64,000 nucleotides of DNA, from positions 1,330,679 through 1,394,678 of the forward strand of contig NZ_MOBM01000038.1 in assembly GCF_003732275.1 (NCBI RefSeq), read 5' to 3'. This document shows, in pieces, positions 9,498-17,612 of the stretch; positions within the stretch are counted from its first letter, which is position 1; every line of letters begins with the position of its first letter. The position numbers were made by a program, and so were the translations under genes. This stretch comes from Pseudomonas frederiksbergensis (GTDB lineage Bacteria > Pseudomonadota > Gammaproteobacteria > Pseudomonadales > Pseudomonadaceae). Under the pieces are notes generated by a model that had not been told where the DNA came from, did no database searches, and saw only the letters and a program-made list of their open reading frames with translations.

Positions 9498-10463
9498 ATG
9501 TTTGCATTGGCCCGTCGATTCAGCAGCAACCTCGCCGTTTTAGTTACCGCCGCCGCGCTCGCATCACCGGTGTTTGCGCTGGACACCGTCAAGTTCATGG
9601 CCCCGGGCTCCGTCGGTGGTGGTTATGACCAGACCGCACGCGTCCTGGGCAAAGCCATGGTCGAGGCCAAAACGGCAAAGGCCGTCACCTTTGAGAACAA
9701 GGGCGGCGCCGGTGGCACCCTGGGGTTGGCGCAATTTGCCAACGGCACCAAGGGCGACGCCAATGCCCTGATTGTGGTCGGCGCGATCATGGTCGCGGCC
9801 ATCGAGCAGAACAAACCGCAAATCACTTTGAAGGACGTGACACCGATCGCCCGGTTGTTTACCGAATACAACGTGATTGCCGTGCGGGACGACTCCCCGT
9901 ACAAAACCCTGGACGACTTGCTCAAAGACTTCAAAGCCAACCCGTCCAATATCAAATGGGGCGGTGGCTCCAAGGGTTCGATCGACCACATTGGCATCGC
10001 CGAACTGGCGAGCAAAATGGACGTCCCCGTCAATAAGGTGAATTACGTTGCCTTCGCAGGTGGTGGCGAAGTCGTCGCCGCGGTGCTGGGCGGCCACATC
10101 ACGGTGATCACCGGCGGCTACGCCGAGCTTGCCAAATACATCCAGTCCAAGCAGTTCCGCTTACTCGCCATCGGCGCACCCAGCCGCGTTGAAGGCATCG
10201 ATGCACCGACCCTCAAAGAAAGTGGCTATGACGTGACGATCGGCAACTGGCGTGGCGTTTACGGTGCAGCGGGCCTGACACCTGACCAGCGCAAAGAACT
10301 GACCGAAGCCGTCCTGACCGCCACCAAAAGCAACGTCTGGCAAGAAAACGTAAAAACCAATGCATGGTCACCGAGCATTCTGACCGGGGATGACTTCGGC
10401 AAATTCGTCGAAGAAGAACATGGGCGCCTGCGCGCGATGCTGGTCAAGGTCGGGCTGCTTTGA
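9498..10463 (+). CDS. tctC: Tripartite tricarboxylate transporter, periplasmic substrate-binding protein (TctC/BugD family)
   Basis: Binding protein of 321 residues that captures a carboxylate (citrate-type or other organic acid) in the periplasm for TctAB. A signal peptide is clear (ARRFSSNLAVLVTAAALASPVFA then LDTVKF). The mature part shows the Bug fold motifs PGSVGGGYDQTAR near the N-terminus, ENKGGAGGTLG and KWGGGSKGSIDHI. It is followed at once by TctB and TctA, the canonical order. The substrate cannot be told from sequence. No TctDE two-component pair lies alongside. Confidence 0.92.
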   Translation: MFALARRFSSNLAVLVTAAALASPVFALDTVKFMAPGSVGGGYDQTARVLGKAMVEAKTAKAVTFENKGGAGGTLGLAQFANGTKGDANALIVVGAIMVAAIEQNKPQITLKDVTPIARLFTEYNVIAVRDDSPYKTLDDLLKDFKANPSNIKWGGGSKGSIDHIGIAELASKMDVPVNKVNYVAFAGGGEVVAAVLGGHITVITGGYAELAKYIQSKQFRLLAIGAPSRVEGIDAPTLKESGYDVTIGNWRGVYGAAGLTPDQRKELTEAVLTATKSNVWQENVKTNAWSPSILTGDDFGKFVEEEHGRLRAMLVKVGLL

Positions 10464-10464
10464 G

Positions 10465-10956
10465 ATGGCCGGGCGCTGGAGAGTCATGCCGGCCCAACTG
10501 GCAATTGGCTTAGCTGTCGTCGCCATCAGCGCGGTATTGGCGTTCGGCGCCTCGCGGTTTCCTGCCGAAATGGGCTTCGTCATCATGGCGGCGTACGTCT
10601 ATCCCTACGCCGTCGCGGCGTTTCTGGGCGTCGTCGGTCTGTTGATGTGCTATCAGGCGCTCACCGGTGGTTTTCGCAACCTTCCCGACGACCATGAGAC
10701 CACCCAGGCTCAGCCCGGCGGCAAACTCGGCGCAACCTGGGTCACGGCGGGGCTTGTGGGCGTTGCCTTGCTCATTACCTACATCGGCTTCGTATTGGCG
10801 GCCGCACTGCTGTTTGCCTGTTCTGCACGGGGTTTTGGCAGTCGCAGCCCGCTGCGGGACCTGGCCATCGGCATCGCCCTGACGCTGCCGATTTACTGGC
10901 TTTTCACTGCCGGGCTAGGGGTTTCCCTTCCGCCCTTGATCAACGCCTGGATCTGA
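10465..10956 (+). CDS. tctB: Tripartite tricarboxylate transporter, small membrane subunit TctB
   Basis: Small four-helix membrane protein of the TctABC carboxylate importer. ATG 10465 is chosen because it follows the tctC stop directly and gives the usual 163 residues; the longer frame from 10390 runs inside tctC. Hydrophobic segments include LAIGLAVVAISAVLAFGA, VIMAAYVYPYAVAAFLGVVG and TAGLVGVALLITYIGFVLAA. Sequence conservation in this family is low, so the assignment leans on size, topology and context. Confidence 0.88.
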   Translation: MAGRWRVMPAQLAIGLAVVAISAVLAFGASRFPAEMGFVIMAAYVYPYAVAAFLGVVGLLMCYQALTGGFRNLPDDHETTQAQPGGKLGATWVTAGLVGVALLITYIGFVLAAALLFACSARGFGSRSPLRDLAIGIALTLPIYWLFTAGLGVSLPPLINAWI

Positions 10957-10980
10957 TCCGGGCCGAAGGAGGTCGAAAAG

Positions 10981-12489
10981 GTGGACATTCTCTCGAGTCT
11001 GGCAACCGGCTTCGGTGCCGCGTTGGCGCCGATCAATCTGATGTGGGGTTTTATCGGCTGTCTGCTGGGTACCGCGATCGGTGTTTTGCCGGGGATCGGC
11101 CCGGCGCTGACCGTCGCCTTGTTGCTGCCGATCACCGCCAAGGTCGATCCTACCGGCGCGCTGATCATGTTTGCCGGTATCTATTACGGCGCTCAGTTTG
11201 GCGGCTCCACCACCTCGATTCTGCTCAACACCCCGGGGGAGTCGTCCTCGATGGTCACGGCCCTGGAAGGCAACCTCATGGCCCGCAACGGGCGGGCAGG
11301 CCCGGCCTTGGCGACGGCTGCTATCGGTTCATTTGTGGCCGGCACCATCGCGACGATCTTGCTGACCCTGTTCGCTCCCCTCGTTGCGACGCTGGCACTG
11401 AAGTTCGGGCCGGCGGAGTATTTTGCGATTCTGGTGCTGGCCTTCACCACGGTGTCGGCGGTGCTCGGTGCATCGATGTTGCGCGGCTTTGCCTCATTGG
11501 GCATCGGATTGACCATCGGCTTGATCGGCCTGGACTCGACCTCAGGCATAGCCCGCTACACATTGGCGGTGCCCGAACTGGTCGATGGCATCGAAGTGGT
11601 GCTGGTGGCGGTCGGCTTGTTTGCCGTCGGTGAGGCCTTGTACAGCGTGCTCTACCAAAAGGAAGAAATGGGCAGCCGACACCGCATGACCTCGTTGTGG
11701 ATGACCCGCGCCGACTGGAAACGCTCGATTCCCGCGTGGCTACGGGGCACCTTGATTGGCTTTCCATTCGGCTCGATTCCGGCCGGTGGCGCGGAAATTC
11801 CGACGTTCCTGTCTTATTCGACCGAACGCAAACTCAGCAAATACCCGAAAGAGTTCGCCGCCAGCAAAGGCGAGGGCGCCATCGAAGGTGTCGCCGGCCC
11901 CGAGGCGGCGAACAACGCCAGCGCCACCGGTTCGCTGGTTCCGCTTCTGACCCTGGGCATACCGACCTCCGCGACGGCGGCGATTCTGTTGGCCGCGTTC
12001 CAGAACTACAACCTGCAACCGGGGCCGCTGCTGTTCCAGACCTCGGGCGAGCTGGTCTGGACGCTGGTGGCCTCGCTGTACATCGGCAACGTCATCCTGC
12101 TGGTGTTGAACCTGCCGTTGGTGGGCCTGTGGGTCAAACTCTTGCAGATTCCGCGACCGTACCTGAACGCCGGCATTCTGGTGTTCGCCACCATCGGCGT
12201 GTACGGCATGCGCCACTCATCATTCGACCTGTTTCTGATGCTGGGCATCGGCTGGGCCGGGGTGTTGATGCGGCGTTTCGATTTCCCCGTCGCCCCGGTG
12301 ATCGTCGGCATGCTGCTGGGGCCGATGGCGGAAAAACAACTGCGCAACGCTTTGTCCATCAGCCAGGGCGACTGGATGGTGTTTGTGACACAACCCATTG
12401 CGGCTTCGGTCCTGGTGCTGACGCTGTTGGTGTTGCTGGTGCCCTACCTGCTGCATAAACGTGGCATCAAATTGCATGAGGATGATTGA
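10981..12489 (+). CDS. tctA: Tripartite tricarboxylate transporter, large permease subunit TctA
   Basis: Main permease (502 residues, about 12 membrane segments) of the secondary carboxylate importer. The start is GTG 10981 behind a strong ribosome site (AAGGAGG). Family signatures are the early GVLPGIGPALTVALLLP loop, YYGAQFGGSTTSILLNTPGE and a repeated later half with GVAGPEAANNASATGSLVPLLTLGIPTS (residue stretch quoted in part elsewhere). It completes the tctCBA operon, which ends before a hairpin at 12495-12524. Confidence 0.93.
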   Translation: MDILSSLATGFGAALAPINLMWGFIGCLLGTAIGVLPGIGPALTVALLLPITAKVDPTGALIMFAGIYYGAQFGGSTTSILLNTPGESSSMVTALEGNLMARNGRAGPALATAAIGSFVAGTIATILLTLFAPLVATLALKFGPAEYFAILVLAFTTVSAVLGASMLRGFASLGIGLTIGLIGLDSTSGIARYTLAVPELVDGIEVVLVAVGLFAVGEALYSVLYQKEEMGSRHRMTSLWMTRADWKRSIPAWLRGTLIGFPFGSIPAGGAEIPTFLSYSTERKLSKYPKEFAASKGEGAIEGVAGPEAANNASATGSLVPLLTLGIPTSATAAILLAAFQNYNLQPGPLLFQTSGELVWTLVASLYIGNVILLVLNLPLVGLWVKLLQIPRPYLNAGILVFATIGVYGMRHSSFDLFLMLGIGWAGVLMRRFDFPVAPVIVGMLLGPMAEKQLRNALSISQGDWMVFVTQPIAASVLVLTLLVLLVPYLLHKRGIKLHEDD

Positions 12490-12494
12490 GTGCC

Positions 12495-12524
12495 GATCGT
12501 TCCCACGCGATCGTAAGAACGATC
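12495..12524 (+). terminator. Weak hairpin downstream of tctA
   Basis: GATCGTT (12495-12501) pairs with AACGATC (12518-12524), followed by AACTTT. The stem is short and the T-run is poor, so it is only a possible terminator for tctCBA. Confidence 0.35.
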
Positions 12525-12702
12525 AACTTTGTGGCGCACAACTTTCCAAGACGTTTCCTACAACGTACCCTGTTGCCGCGTTTCGGTATCGACCCCTATA
12601 GTTCGGGCTCGCGGAAAACACCGCGAACGACCTTGGCCGGTCGATAACCTGAAATGCAACAGCGTCATTGTTCAGACCGTTTTATGTCTGGACATGTCTT
12701 AT

Positions 12703-12807
12703 GGCAGCTGTGCGCGGGACACCTTCGGGTGTGCCGGATCTTTCAGGTGTCTGGTCGGCCAACCCGCACACAGCCGCCACCTTTATTCGCTTGGCCGCGA
12801 ACGGTGG
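12703..12807 (+). promoter_or_regulatory. Candidate structured leader RNA upstream of a small ORF
   Basis: The 12490-12829 gap is rich in inverse complements. GGCAGCTGTGCGCGGG (12703-12718) can pair with CCCGCACACAGCCGCC (12763-12778), with two mismatches. Inside lie ACACC-TTCG-GGTGT (12719-12732), with a UUCG tetraloop, and GCCG/CGGC (12733-12736 with 12756-12759), giving a three-way junction. A second stem follows, CCACC/GGTGG (12777-12781 with 12803-12807) enclosing TTCGC/GCGAA, and ends about 10 bases before the ribosome site of the next ORF. A smaller hairpin TCGCGG/CCGCGA lies at 12609-12626. Folds were found by eye; function is unknown. Confidence 0.5.
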
Positions 12808-12829
12808 TAGCTTTACCTGGAGTTACACC

Positions 12830-13132
12830 ATGTCCGACCAAGTCATGCCCCGTTACCTCCCCATCGACACCTACGACGCCGATAACCCGGTGCTCTTCAT
12901 CAACACCCATAAAGAACTCAGCGACATGGCCGCTTGCGCCATGCACCGCTTCACCGTGGTTCGCGATCTGACCGACACCTTGTCCAGCCTTAACCTCAAC
13001 GGCATTTCCGACTGCGACCTGACCCGTGTTACCCGTGCGGTGCATCTGCTGATGCGCGAAGGTTGCGCAATACTGAATGTGATTCAGGCTCGGGCGTTGC
13101 AGCGGGAGGAGGGGTTCAAGACTGCTGTTTAG
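12830..13132 (+). CDS. Small hypothetical protein
   Basis: A 100-residue soluble protein beginning MSDQVMPRYLPIDTYDADN. The ATG at 12830 follows TGGAG at a suitable distance. The upstream extension of the frame, to 12668, falls in the foldable leader and is unlikely to be translated. No signal peptide or membrane helix is seen. It reads as mostly alpha-helical (HKELSDMAACAMHRFTVVRD, LTRVTRAVHLLMREGCAIL). It resembles in style the small DUF3077/DUF6124-type proteins common in Pseudomonas, but I cannot assign it to a family with confidence. Confidence 0.6.
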   Translation: MSDQVMPRYLPIDTYDADNPVLFINTHKELSDMAACAMHRFTVVRDLTDTLSSLNLNGISDCDLTRVTRAVHLLMREGCAILNVIQARALQREEGFKTAV

Positions 13133-13151
13133 CGGTGTTTCATCTGACGTC

Positions 13152-13232
13152 ATCGCGAGCAGGCTCACTCCCACACTGAACCGTATCCACCTTGAGAACG
13201 CGGTCAAATGTGGGAGCGAGCCTGCTCGCGAA
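13152..13232. repeat. REP pair (inverted)
   Basis: Arms 13152-13175 (one mismatch, CTCACTCCC) and 13209-13232 carry the GAGCCTGCTCGC core in inverse orientation with a 33-base spacer. They lie between two convergent genes and may act as a bidirectional transcription stop. Confidence 0.9.
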
Positions 13233-13272
13233 TGGGCCTCAAGATCGCCAACGCTTAACTGATTGTCAGAAA

Positions 13273-13704
13273 TCAGAAGCGGAACGCTTGTCGTCCTACC
13301 AGTAGCCATTTGCCTTTCTGTTTTTGCCAGATCTGGAAGTTCTCGATTTCCGTCGGAACGATCTCTTCACCCTTGATGGCTTGTGCCGAAAAATGATGAC
13401 GGACCAACGCCACATCACCCGAGAGCGTAATGGTCTGCCCCTGCATTTCCAGTGTCTTGAAAGCGCTTTTGCCGGTTTCGATGTCGGCGATGAACGCTTT
13501 CTTGTCCTGGATTTTCCCGCTGGAATGGCCGTAGGTGAGGTTTTCAGCGGTGAGCGCATTCAGTTGGGGAATGTTCTTGGTCAACATGGCTTGAGTCAGA
13601 TGGTCTACCGCCACGGCGACATCCTTCTCGCCCGATGAAGGGGCTGCCATCACATAGCCGCTGAAGAGGCACAAAAAGCCGATAAGCAATTTCGTTTTTT
13701 TCAT
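13273..13704 (-). CDS. Secreted SnoaL/DUF4440-like protein
   Basis: A 143-residue protein with a clear signal peptide (KKTKLLIGFLCLFSGYVMA, then APSSGEKD) and a nuclear-transport-factor-2-like body: helical start (DVAVAVDHLTQAMLTKNI), NALTAENLTYGHSSGKIQDKKAF quoted in part, and strands ALVRHHFSAQ and NFQIWQKQKGKWLLVGRQ. This is the pattern of DUF4440/SnoaL-like periplasmic proteins, often of unknown substrate. The ATG is preceded by AAGGA on the minus strand. It stands alone between REP pairs. Confidence 0.75.
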   Translation of the reverse strand: MKKTKLLIGFLCLFSGYVMAAPSSGEKDVAVAVDHLTQAMLTKNIPQLNALTAENLTYGHSSGKIQDKKAFIADIETGKSAFKTLEMQGQTITLSGDVALVRHHFSAQAIKGEEIVPTEIENFQIWQKQKGKWLLVGRQAFRF

Positions 13705-13820
13705 GGGTATTTTTCCTTGTTGTTATAGGGATGACAGACGCGAGACAGGTATCTCGTCTGTCATCGTACAACTTAGCAGATTTTTGTTAGGGGATGCATC
13801 CACTGAATAAAACGCAACCC

Positions 13821-13910
13821 TGTGGGAGCGAGCCTGCTCGCGATAGCGTCATGTCAGTCGACATCTTCGTTGCCTGTCACTGTGCTATCGCGAGCAGGCT
13901 CGCTCCCACA
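13821..13910. repeat. REP pair (perfect 27-bp inverted repeat)
   Basis: 13821-13847 and 13884-13910 are exact inverse copies containing GTGGGAGCGAGCCTGCTCGC and GATAGC. The surrounding gap 13705-14066 holds otherwise only promoter-sized sequence for the divergent neighbours. Confidence 0.93.
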
Positions 13911-14066
13911 GGTTCCGCTCTCGCGAGTACCTTCGGTGCCGCTTTTCATCACTTCATCATCTGCTTGGAACTCCCCGCCAGACACCCTCGTCATCTGCAA
14001 TGAAGCACCACCGCGGACACCCCGCGGCCACTTCCTGACGTGTTCATTACGAAGGCGAGGGATGAC

Positions 14067-14708
14067 ATGACTATTCCAGACAGCAGAACCGGACAACCGG
14101 ATGCCCCTCGGGATCCCGCAGGCTCCGAACAAAACTTTCAGCATTTAAAGGAGGAGGTTACCGAAGCGATAGGCGGTGCGCGGCATCAGGCCGATGAGCA
14201 GTTCGGCCAATACCGCGATACCGCAGCGGATCAGATTGAAGCTTTGGCCAGAGGCGCCCAGTCAGTCGTTTCCGAGATCAGGACGAACGATACGTTTGGG
14301 ATGTCCGATTACCTGGCAGACATGGCCGACAGCATGAGCAGCCTGGCGGGAAAACTGCGCAGCAAAAGTGCCGAAGAGCTTCTGCACGATGGCGCTGACC
14401 TGGCGCGCGACAATCCGGGGTTGTTCATTGTCGGCAGCATCGCGGTGGGGTTTGGTTTGTCGCGGTTCCTGAAAGCGGGCACGGCGACCCTGCCGACAAC
14501 AACCGACCGTGAGTTCGCTGCCCAGAGCAGCACAGCCACGTTCACCGGCGATGGCTCGCAAGGACTTTATGAAACGTCGATGCCGCCCGGAGGCGAGCTG
14601 TCGCCCGGATTGGCCTCCAGCATCACGCCGTCCTCGCCGAGCGCGCCCGACCATCGTGGCGACAGTTCCTCAATGCCGGGGTCCAGCCCCTTCTCAGGAG
14701 AACGGTGA
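14067..14708 (+). CDS. YqjD/ElaB-like membrane-anchored protein
   Basis: A 213-residue protein with a long helical, charged N-terminal half (QNFQHLKEEVTEAIGGARHQ, QYRDTAADQIEALARGAQS). One C-terminal hydrophobic helix (DNPGLFIVGSIAVGFGLSRF) follows, then a Ser/Pro-rich tail. This layout resembles the ribosome/inner-membrane proteins YqjD and ElaB (DUF883), although the tail is longer. The start at 14067 has GAGGG before it; the open frame from 14040 lacks support. It forms a tight three-gene operon with the next two genes, like yqjD-yqjE-yqjK. Confidence 0.7.
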   Translation: MTIPDSRTGQPDAPRDPAGSEQNFQHLKEEVTEAIGGARHQADEQFGQYRDTAADQIEALARGAQSVVSEIRTNDTFGMSDYLADMADSMSSLAGKLRSKSAEELLHDGADLARDNPGLFIVGSIAVGFGLSRFLKAGTATLPTTTDREFAAQSSTATFTGDGSQGLYETSMPPGGELSPGLASSITPSSPSAPDHRGDSSSMPGSSPFSGER

Positions 14709-15151
14709 TGAACAGAGAAGATCCAGAACTGCAACGCACACCACCCGTCACACCGTCTGTCACGACGGTTGATCATGACGTTTCCGTGGTCGGTTTATTG
14801 CGGCAGCTAACTCGGGAAGTACCGGCGTTATTCACCAAGGAGCTGGCGTTGGCCAAAGTGGAATTGCAGGCCAGCCTGACGACATTGAAAGCAGGGATTG
14901 CCGGGGTCGCCGGTGGCGCCATTGTGCTGCTCGCCGGGTTCATCATCCTGCTGATGGCTGTGGTCTATGCCTTGAGCCTGGTGATGGCGCCCTGGCTGGC
15001 CGCGCTGATTGTCGGCGTCGTGGTGATGGTCATCGGCTTCGTGATGCTGCAGGCAGGCAAGAAACAATTCGAGCCTTCCCACTTCAAGCCTGATCGCACC
15101 CTGGACGCGTTGAACAAAGACCAGGAAGCCCTGCGGAGGAAAGTGTCATGA
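14708..15151 (+). CDS. Phage-holin-family (YqjE-like) membrane protein
   Basis: A 147-residue protein with an amphipathic start (LLRQLTREVPALFTKELALA) and two adjacent membrane helices (AGVAGGAIVLLAGFIILLMA and WLAALIVGVVVMVIGFVML). This is the architecture of the YqjE / Phage_holin_3_6 family. ATG 14708 overlaps the previous stop by one base, and its stop overlaps the next start (ATGA). It is not evidence of a prophage: the family is common in chromosomal stress operons. Confidence 0.78.
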   Translation: MNREDPELQRTPPVTPSVTTVDHDVSVVGLLRQLTREVPALFTKELALAKVELQASLTTLKAGIAGVAGGAIVLLAGFIILLMAVVYALSLVMAPWLAALIVGVVVMVIGFVMLQAGKKQFEPSHFKPDRTLDALNKDQEALRRKVS

Positions 15152-15972
15152 ACCGTGAATTCGAAACCGAAGCGGCCAAGAGCCCGGAAACCATCGAGCG
15201 TGAAATCGATGCGCAACGGGAGAACATCGGGCATATCGTCGACGCGCTGGAAAGCAAGTTCACCCCTGGCCAGATGTTCGATCAGGCGCTGCTGATGATG
15301 CAAAGCAACGGCTCGACCTTTCTGACCAATCTGGGCACCAGTGTGCGCAACAATCCCGTGCCCGCGGTGCTGACCTCGGTCGGGCTGATGTGGTTGATGA
15401 TGAGCCAGAATCGCCCGCCAACGCCCCGGGAATATCGCGTCGAGCCGGATGTCGACTGGGCCGATGACTTGGGTGAAGGGCTCTCTGAGGGGCTGGACAG
15501 CGCGCGACAGCGTCTGCACGACACCACCGATTCGCTCAAGGACAGCTATCAGGCGGTCAAGGGCAAGGCCGCGCATCTGGGCGACAGCCTGCATGCGAAG
15601 ACCGATCAGCTCAGTCACACCGTCCATGACACCACTGATCGCCTGACGCGCAGGACTCATGAAATGGGCGACCAGTTCAGTCATCTGCTCAAGGAGCAAC
15701 CATTGATGATGGCCGCGGTCGGTATGGCGGTGGGCGCATTGCTGGGCGCGGCGCTACCGACCACCGCGACGGAACGCCGTTATCTGGGCAGGACCAGCGC
15801 AAGCCTCACCGGCAAGGTCAAACAGCAAGCACGGGAGGGCTATGAGGCGGTGCGCGAAAAGGTGATGGAAACCACGGAGCCCCACGAGGCAATCGCTGGA
15901 GAAACGGGCGAGATGCGCAAGACCGCGTCCGAAACCCCGGCCGATCTGTCGCGTGGGCTGGGAACTTCTTGA
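15148..15972 (+). CDS. DUF3618 domain protein
   Basis: A 274-residue protein whose N-terminus SPETIEREIDAQRENIGHIV is the DUF3618 signature. A hydrophobic helix (NNPVPAVLTSVGLMWLMM) follows at about residues 67-84. After it comes a long helical region rich in DSLKDSYQAVKG, HDTTDRLTRRTHEMGD-type heptads, and a second hydrophobic stretch (LMMAAVGMAVGALLGAALP). It probably sits on the inner membrane with a coiled-coil domain. It is the last gene of the yqjD-like operon. Function unknown, but the family is linked with stationary phase and osmotic stress. Confidence 0.75.
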   Translation: MNREFETEAAKSPETIEREIDAQRENIGHIVDALESKFTPGQMFDQALLMMQSNGSTFLTNLGTSVRNNPVPAVLTSVGLMWLMMSQNRPPTPREYRVEPDVDWADDLGEGLSEGLDSARQRLHDTTDSLKDSYQAVKGKAAHLGDSLHAKTDQLSHTVHDTTDRLTRRTHEMGDQFSHLLKEQPLMMAAVGMAVGALLGAALPTTATERRYLGRTSASLTGKVKQQAREGYEAVREKVMETTEPHEAIAGETGEMRKTASETPADLSRGLGTS

Positions 15973-16087
15973 CAGGTATCAGGGCAAGACGGGAGGTCTG
16001 ATGCACAGACGTCCCGTCGAGCCCGCTTTGTCGACGCCTTGAATCAGGCAGGGCGCCAAGATCCGACACCCTGACGAGGTACACATC

Positions 16088-16372
16088 ATGATTGATGAAT
16101 CCACAGGAATGACTCCCGGCGTGCGCTATGAAGTCGAGAATCGGGAAAGGGTAGAACCGTTTGCCGGTTTTTTTCTGGACGGCAAGTATTACCTCACGCC
16201 AGCACTGCAAACAGCCATCGGCTGGCTCGAGGGCAACCGCTTTATCTACGATGAACTTGATCCCGAGGGCGAGCCGGTTTTCAAGGACCGTGTGGCCGGC
16301 ACTATCAAGGATTTGAAACTCACGTTGAGTGACGGAATGACCTTGGAGATTCACCCCGTTTCTGGCACCTGA
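16088..16372 (+). CDS. Small hypothetical protein
   Basis: A 94-residue acidic protein (MIDESTGMTPGVRYEVENRE) with GAGG about nine bases before the ATG. It seems to be a small beta-rich soluble domain (GFFLDGKYYLTPALQTAIGW, KDLKLTLSDGMTLEIHPV). No family recognised. It is separate from the upstream operon by about 115 bases and converges on the ClpP-like gene. Confidence 0.6.
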   Translation: MIDESTGMTPGVRYEVENRERVEPFAGFFLDGKYYLTPALQTAIGWLEGNRFIYDELDPEGEPVFKDRVAGTIKDLKLTLSDGMTLEIHPVSGT

Positions 16373-16413
16373 CTCATCGGTAGCGAAAAACTCAGGGCCG
16401 TCTCGAACATGCG

Positions 16414-16971
16414 TCAGCCGCCACTGATTTTCCAGTGTTTGACGTTATCGGCAAACACCATCTGATGCATTTCGTGGGCGATTCCGTAGGCCAGGGATTC
16501 ATGCGCCGCAATGACTTTCTCTTCCGCTGAAAGGCAATGAAAAATATCCAGTTTGGTCTCTGCGTGGGCAGTTTCCAGGGCAAAGATTTGCACGTAACGC
16601 GCGAGGTCGTTATCCAGGCTCAAGAGGTATTCGCGCAGGCGTTGATGGTCGACCGAGCTTTGGGGGAAGTACCAATTCATTGGGTGAATCAGAAACCGCG
16701 AATGGGGCGCGGTGATACGTCGGCCGGCGGCCAGGTACATGATGATGCCCATCGACTCGATGTTGCCGGCATTAATCGCGCACAGCGGCACTGGCAGGGA
16801 TTTGAGGAAGGTATAGAGGGCGAAGCCAAAATTGGTGCTGCCACCGCTGGTGGAGAGATTCAGCAGCAAGGAGGAGGCGCCCTGGTCGATGGCGTCGAGG
16901 CAGCAGTCCCTGAAGCGTTCCATCGTGCCCTGATCAATCTGGCAATGAAAGTGGACGATGTGCTCTGTCAT
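16414..16971 (-). CDS. ClpP-like serine protease (orphan)
   Basis: A 185-residue member of the ClpP/crotonase-fold protease family. The catalytic residues appear kept: Ser73 in NIESMGIIMYLAAG, His96 in RFLIHPMNW and Asp142 in KLDIFHCLSAEE. The substrate-binding GGST loop (STSGGSTNFGFALY) is also present. It is shorter than housekeeping ClpP and lacks its propeptide. No ClpX or ClpA partner lies nearby, so it is a second, stand-alone paralogue, perhaps acting alone or with the main ClpP. The start follows a GGAGGTACG-type ribosome site on the minus strand. Confidence 0.82.
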   Translation of the reverse strand: MTEHIVHFHCQIDQGTMERFRDCCLDAIDQGASSLLLNLSTSGGSTNFGFALYTFLKSLPVPLCAINAGNIESMGIIMYLAAGRRITAPHSRFLIHPMNWYFPQSSVDHQRLREYLLSLDNDLARYVQIFALETAHAETKLDIFHCLSAEEKVIAAHESLAYGIAHEMHQMVFADNVKHWKISGG

Positions 16972-17258
16972 CGACGTACCTCCATACAGGATAAATTAGA
17001 GAGCTGATGATTCAGCGCAACTGCTTGAATGATGCCAGACCTCACCGCTCTTTTCTTTCATGAATTTGTATAAGCAAAGCCCATTTTTATACTCGTTTGA
17101 CTCACCCCCATTAGTCGCCGCGGCAGGAGTTTTCCGGAACTAATAACCCTAATCCGTTGGTCGCAAGAATGCCGCATCAGTTCAAACTTTTAATCCAGGA
17201 AAACCTCGGAATAAGACGAGCCTAGAAAGGTTCGCGAGAAACAATGAGGAGAACGAAA

Positions 17259-17558
17259 ATGGCTAACACCGGTAACAAGAACCCTGGCAATTTTGCCAAC
17301 GACCCTCAAAAAGCCTCCGAAGCTGGCAAAAAAGGCGGGGAGTCGGGCGGCGGGATGATGAACGATCCGCAACGCACCTCCGACGCCGGCAAAAAAGGTG
17401 GACAGGCCTCAGGGGGACGTCAATCCAGCGATACCAATCGTCCCGGCAGTGGACAGGGCGCAGGGCGCCAAGGCAACTTGGTCGAAGACAGAGAGAAAAT
17501 GTCTGACGCAGACAAAAAAGGAGGAGGGCAAACTCCCGGCGGCGGGCGTAAACCCTGA
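17259..17558 (+). CDS. KGG-repeat stress protein
   Basis: A 99-residue hydrophilic, glycine-rich, probably disordered protein with three KGG repeats: FANDPQKASEAGKKGGESGG, MNDPQRTSDAGKKGGQASGG and a diverged third copy, REKMSDADKKGGGQTPGG. This is the repeat of stress-induced KGG proteins (GsiB/Con-10-like hydrophilins). ATG 17259 is preceded by GAGGAG. A strong terminator follows. A shorter relative lies at 62431-62595. Confidence 0.88.
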   Translation: MANTGNKNPGNFANDPQKASEAGKKGGESGGGMMNDPQRTSDAGKKGGQASGGRQSSDTNRPGSGQGAGRQGNLVEDREKMSDADKKGGGQTPGGGRKP

Positions 17559-17575
17559 TGCCGTGTGAAATACAT

Positions 17576-17600
17576 CAAGCCCCGCTTATGGCGGGGCTTG
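17576..17600 (+). terminator. Intrinsic terminator after the KGG gene
   Basis: CAAGCCCCGC (17576-17585) and GCGGGGCTTG (17591-17600) form a 10-bp GC-rich stem with a 5-base loop, followed by GTTTTA. It sits between two convergent genes and could serve both. Confidence 0.85.
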
Positions 17601-17612
17601 GTTTTATCCAGG

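Noticed and set aside
9207..13910. Repeated palindromic units as a possible CRISPR array
   Set aside because: Units are paired inverted REP elements scattered in separate gaps, not direct repeats with regular spacers.
14708..15151. Holin-like protein as a prophage sign
   Set aside because: It is the YqjE-type member of a chromosomal stress operon; no other phage gene lies nearby.
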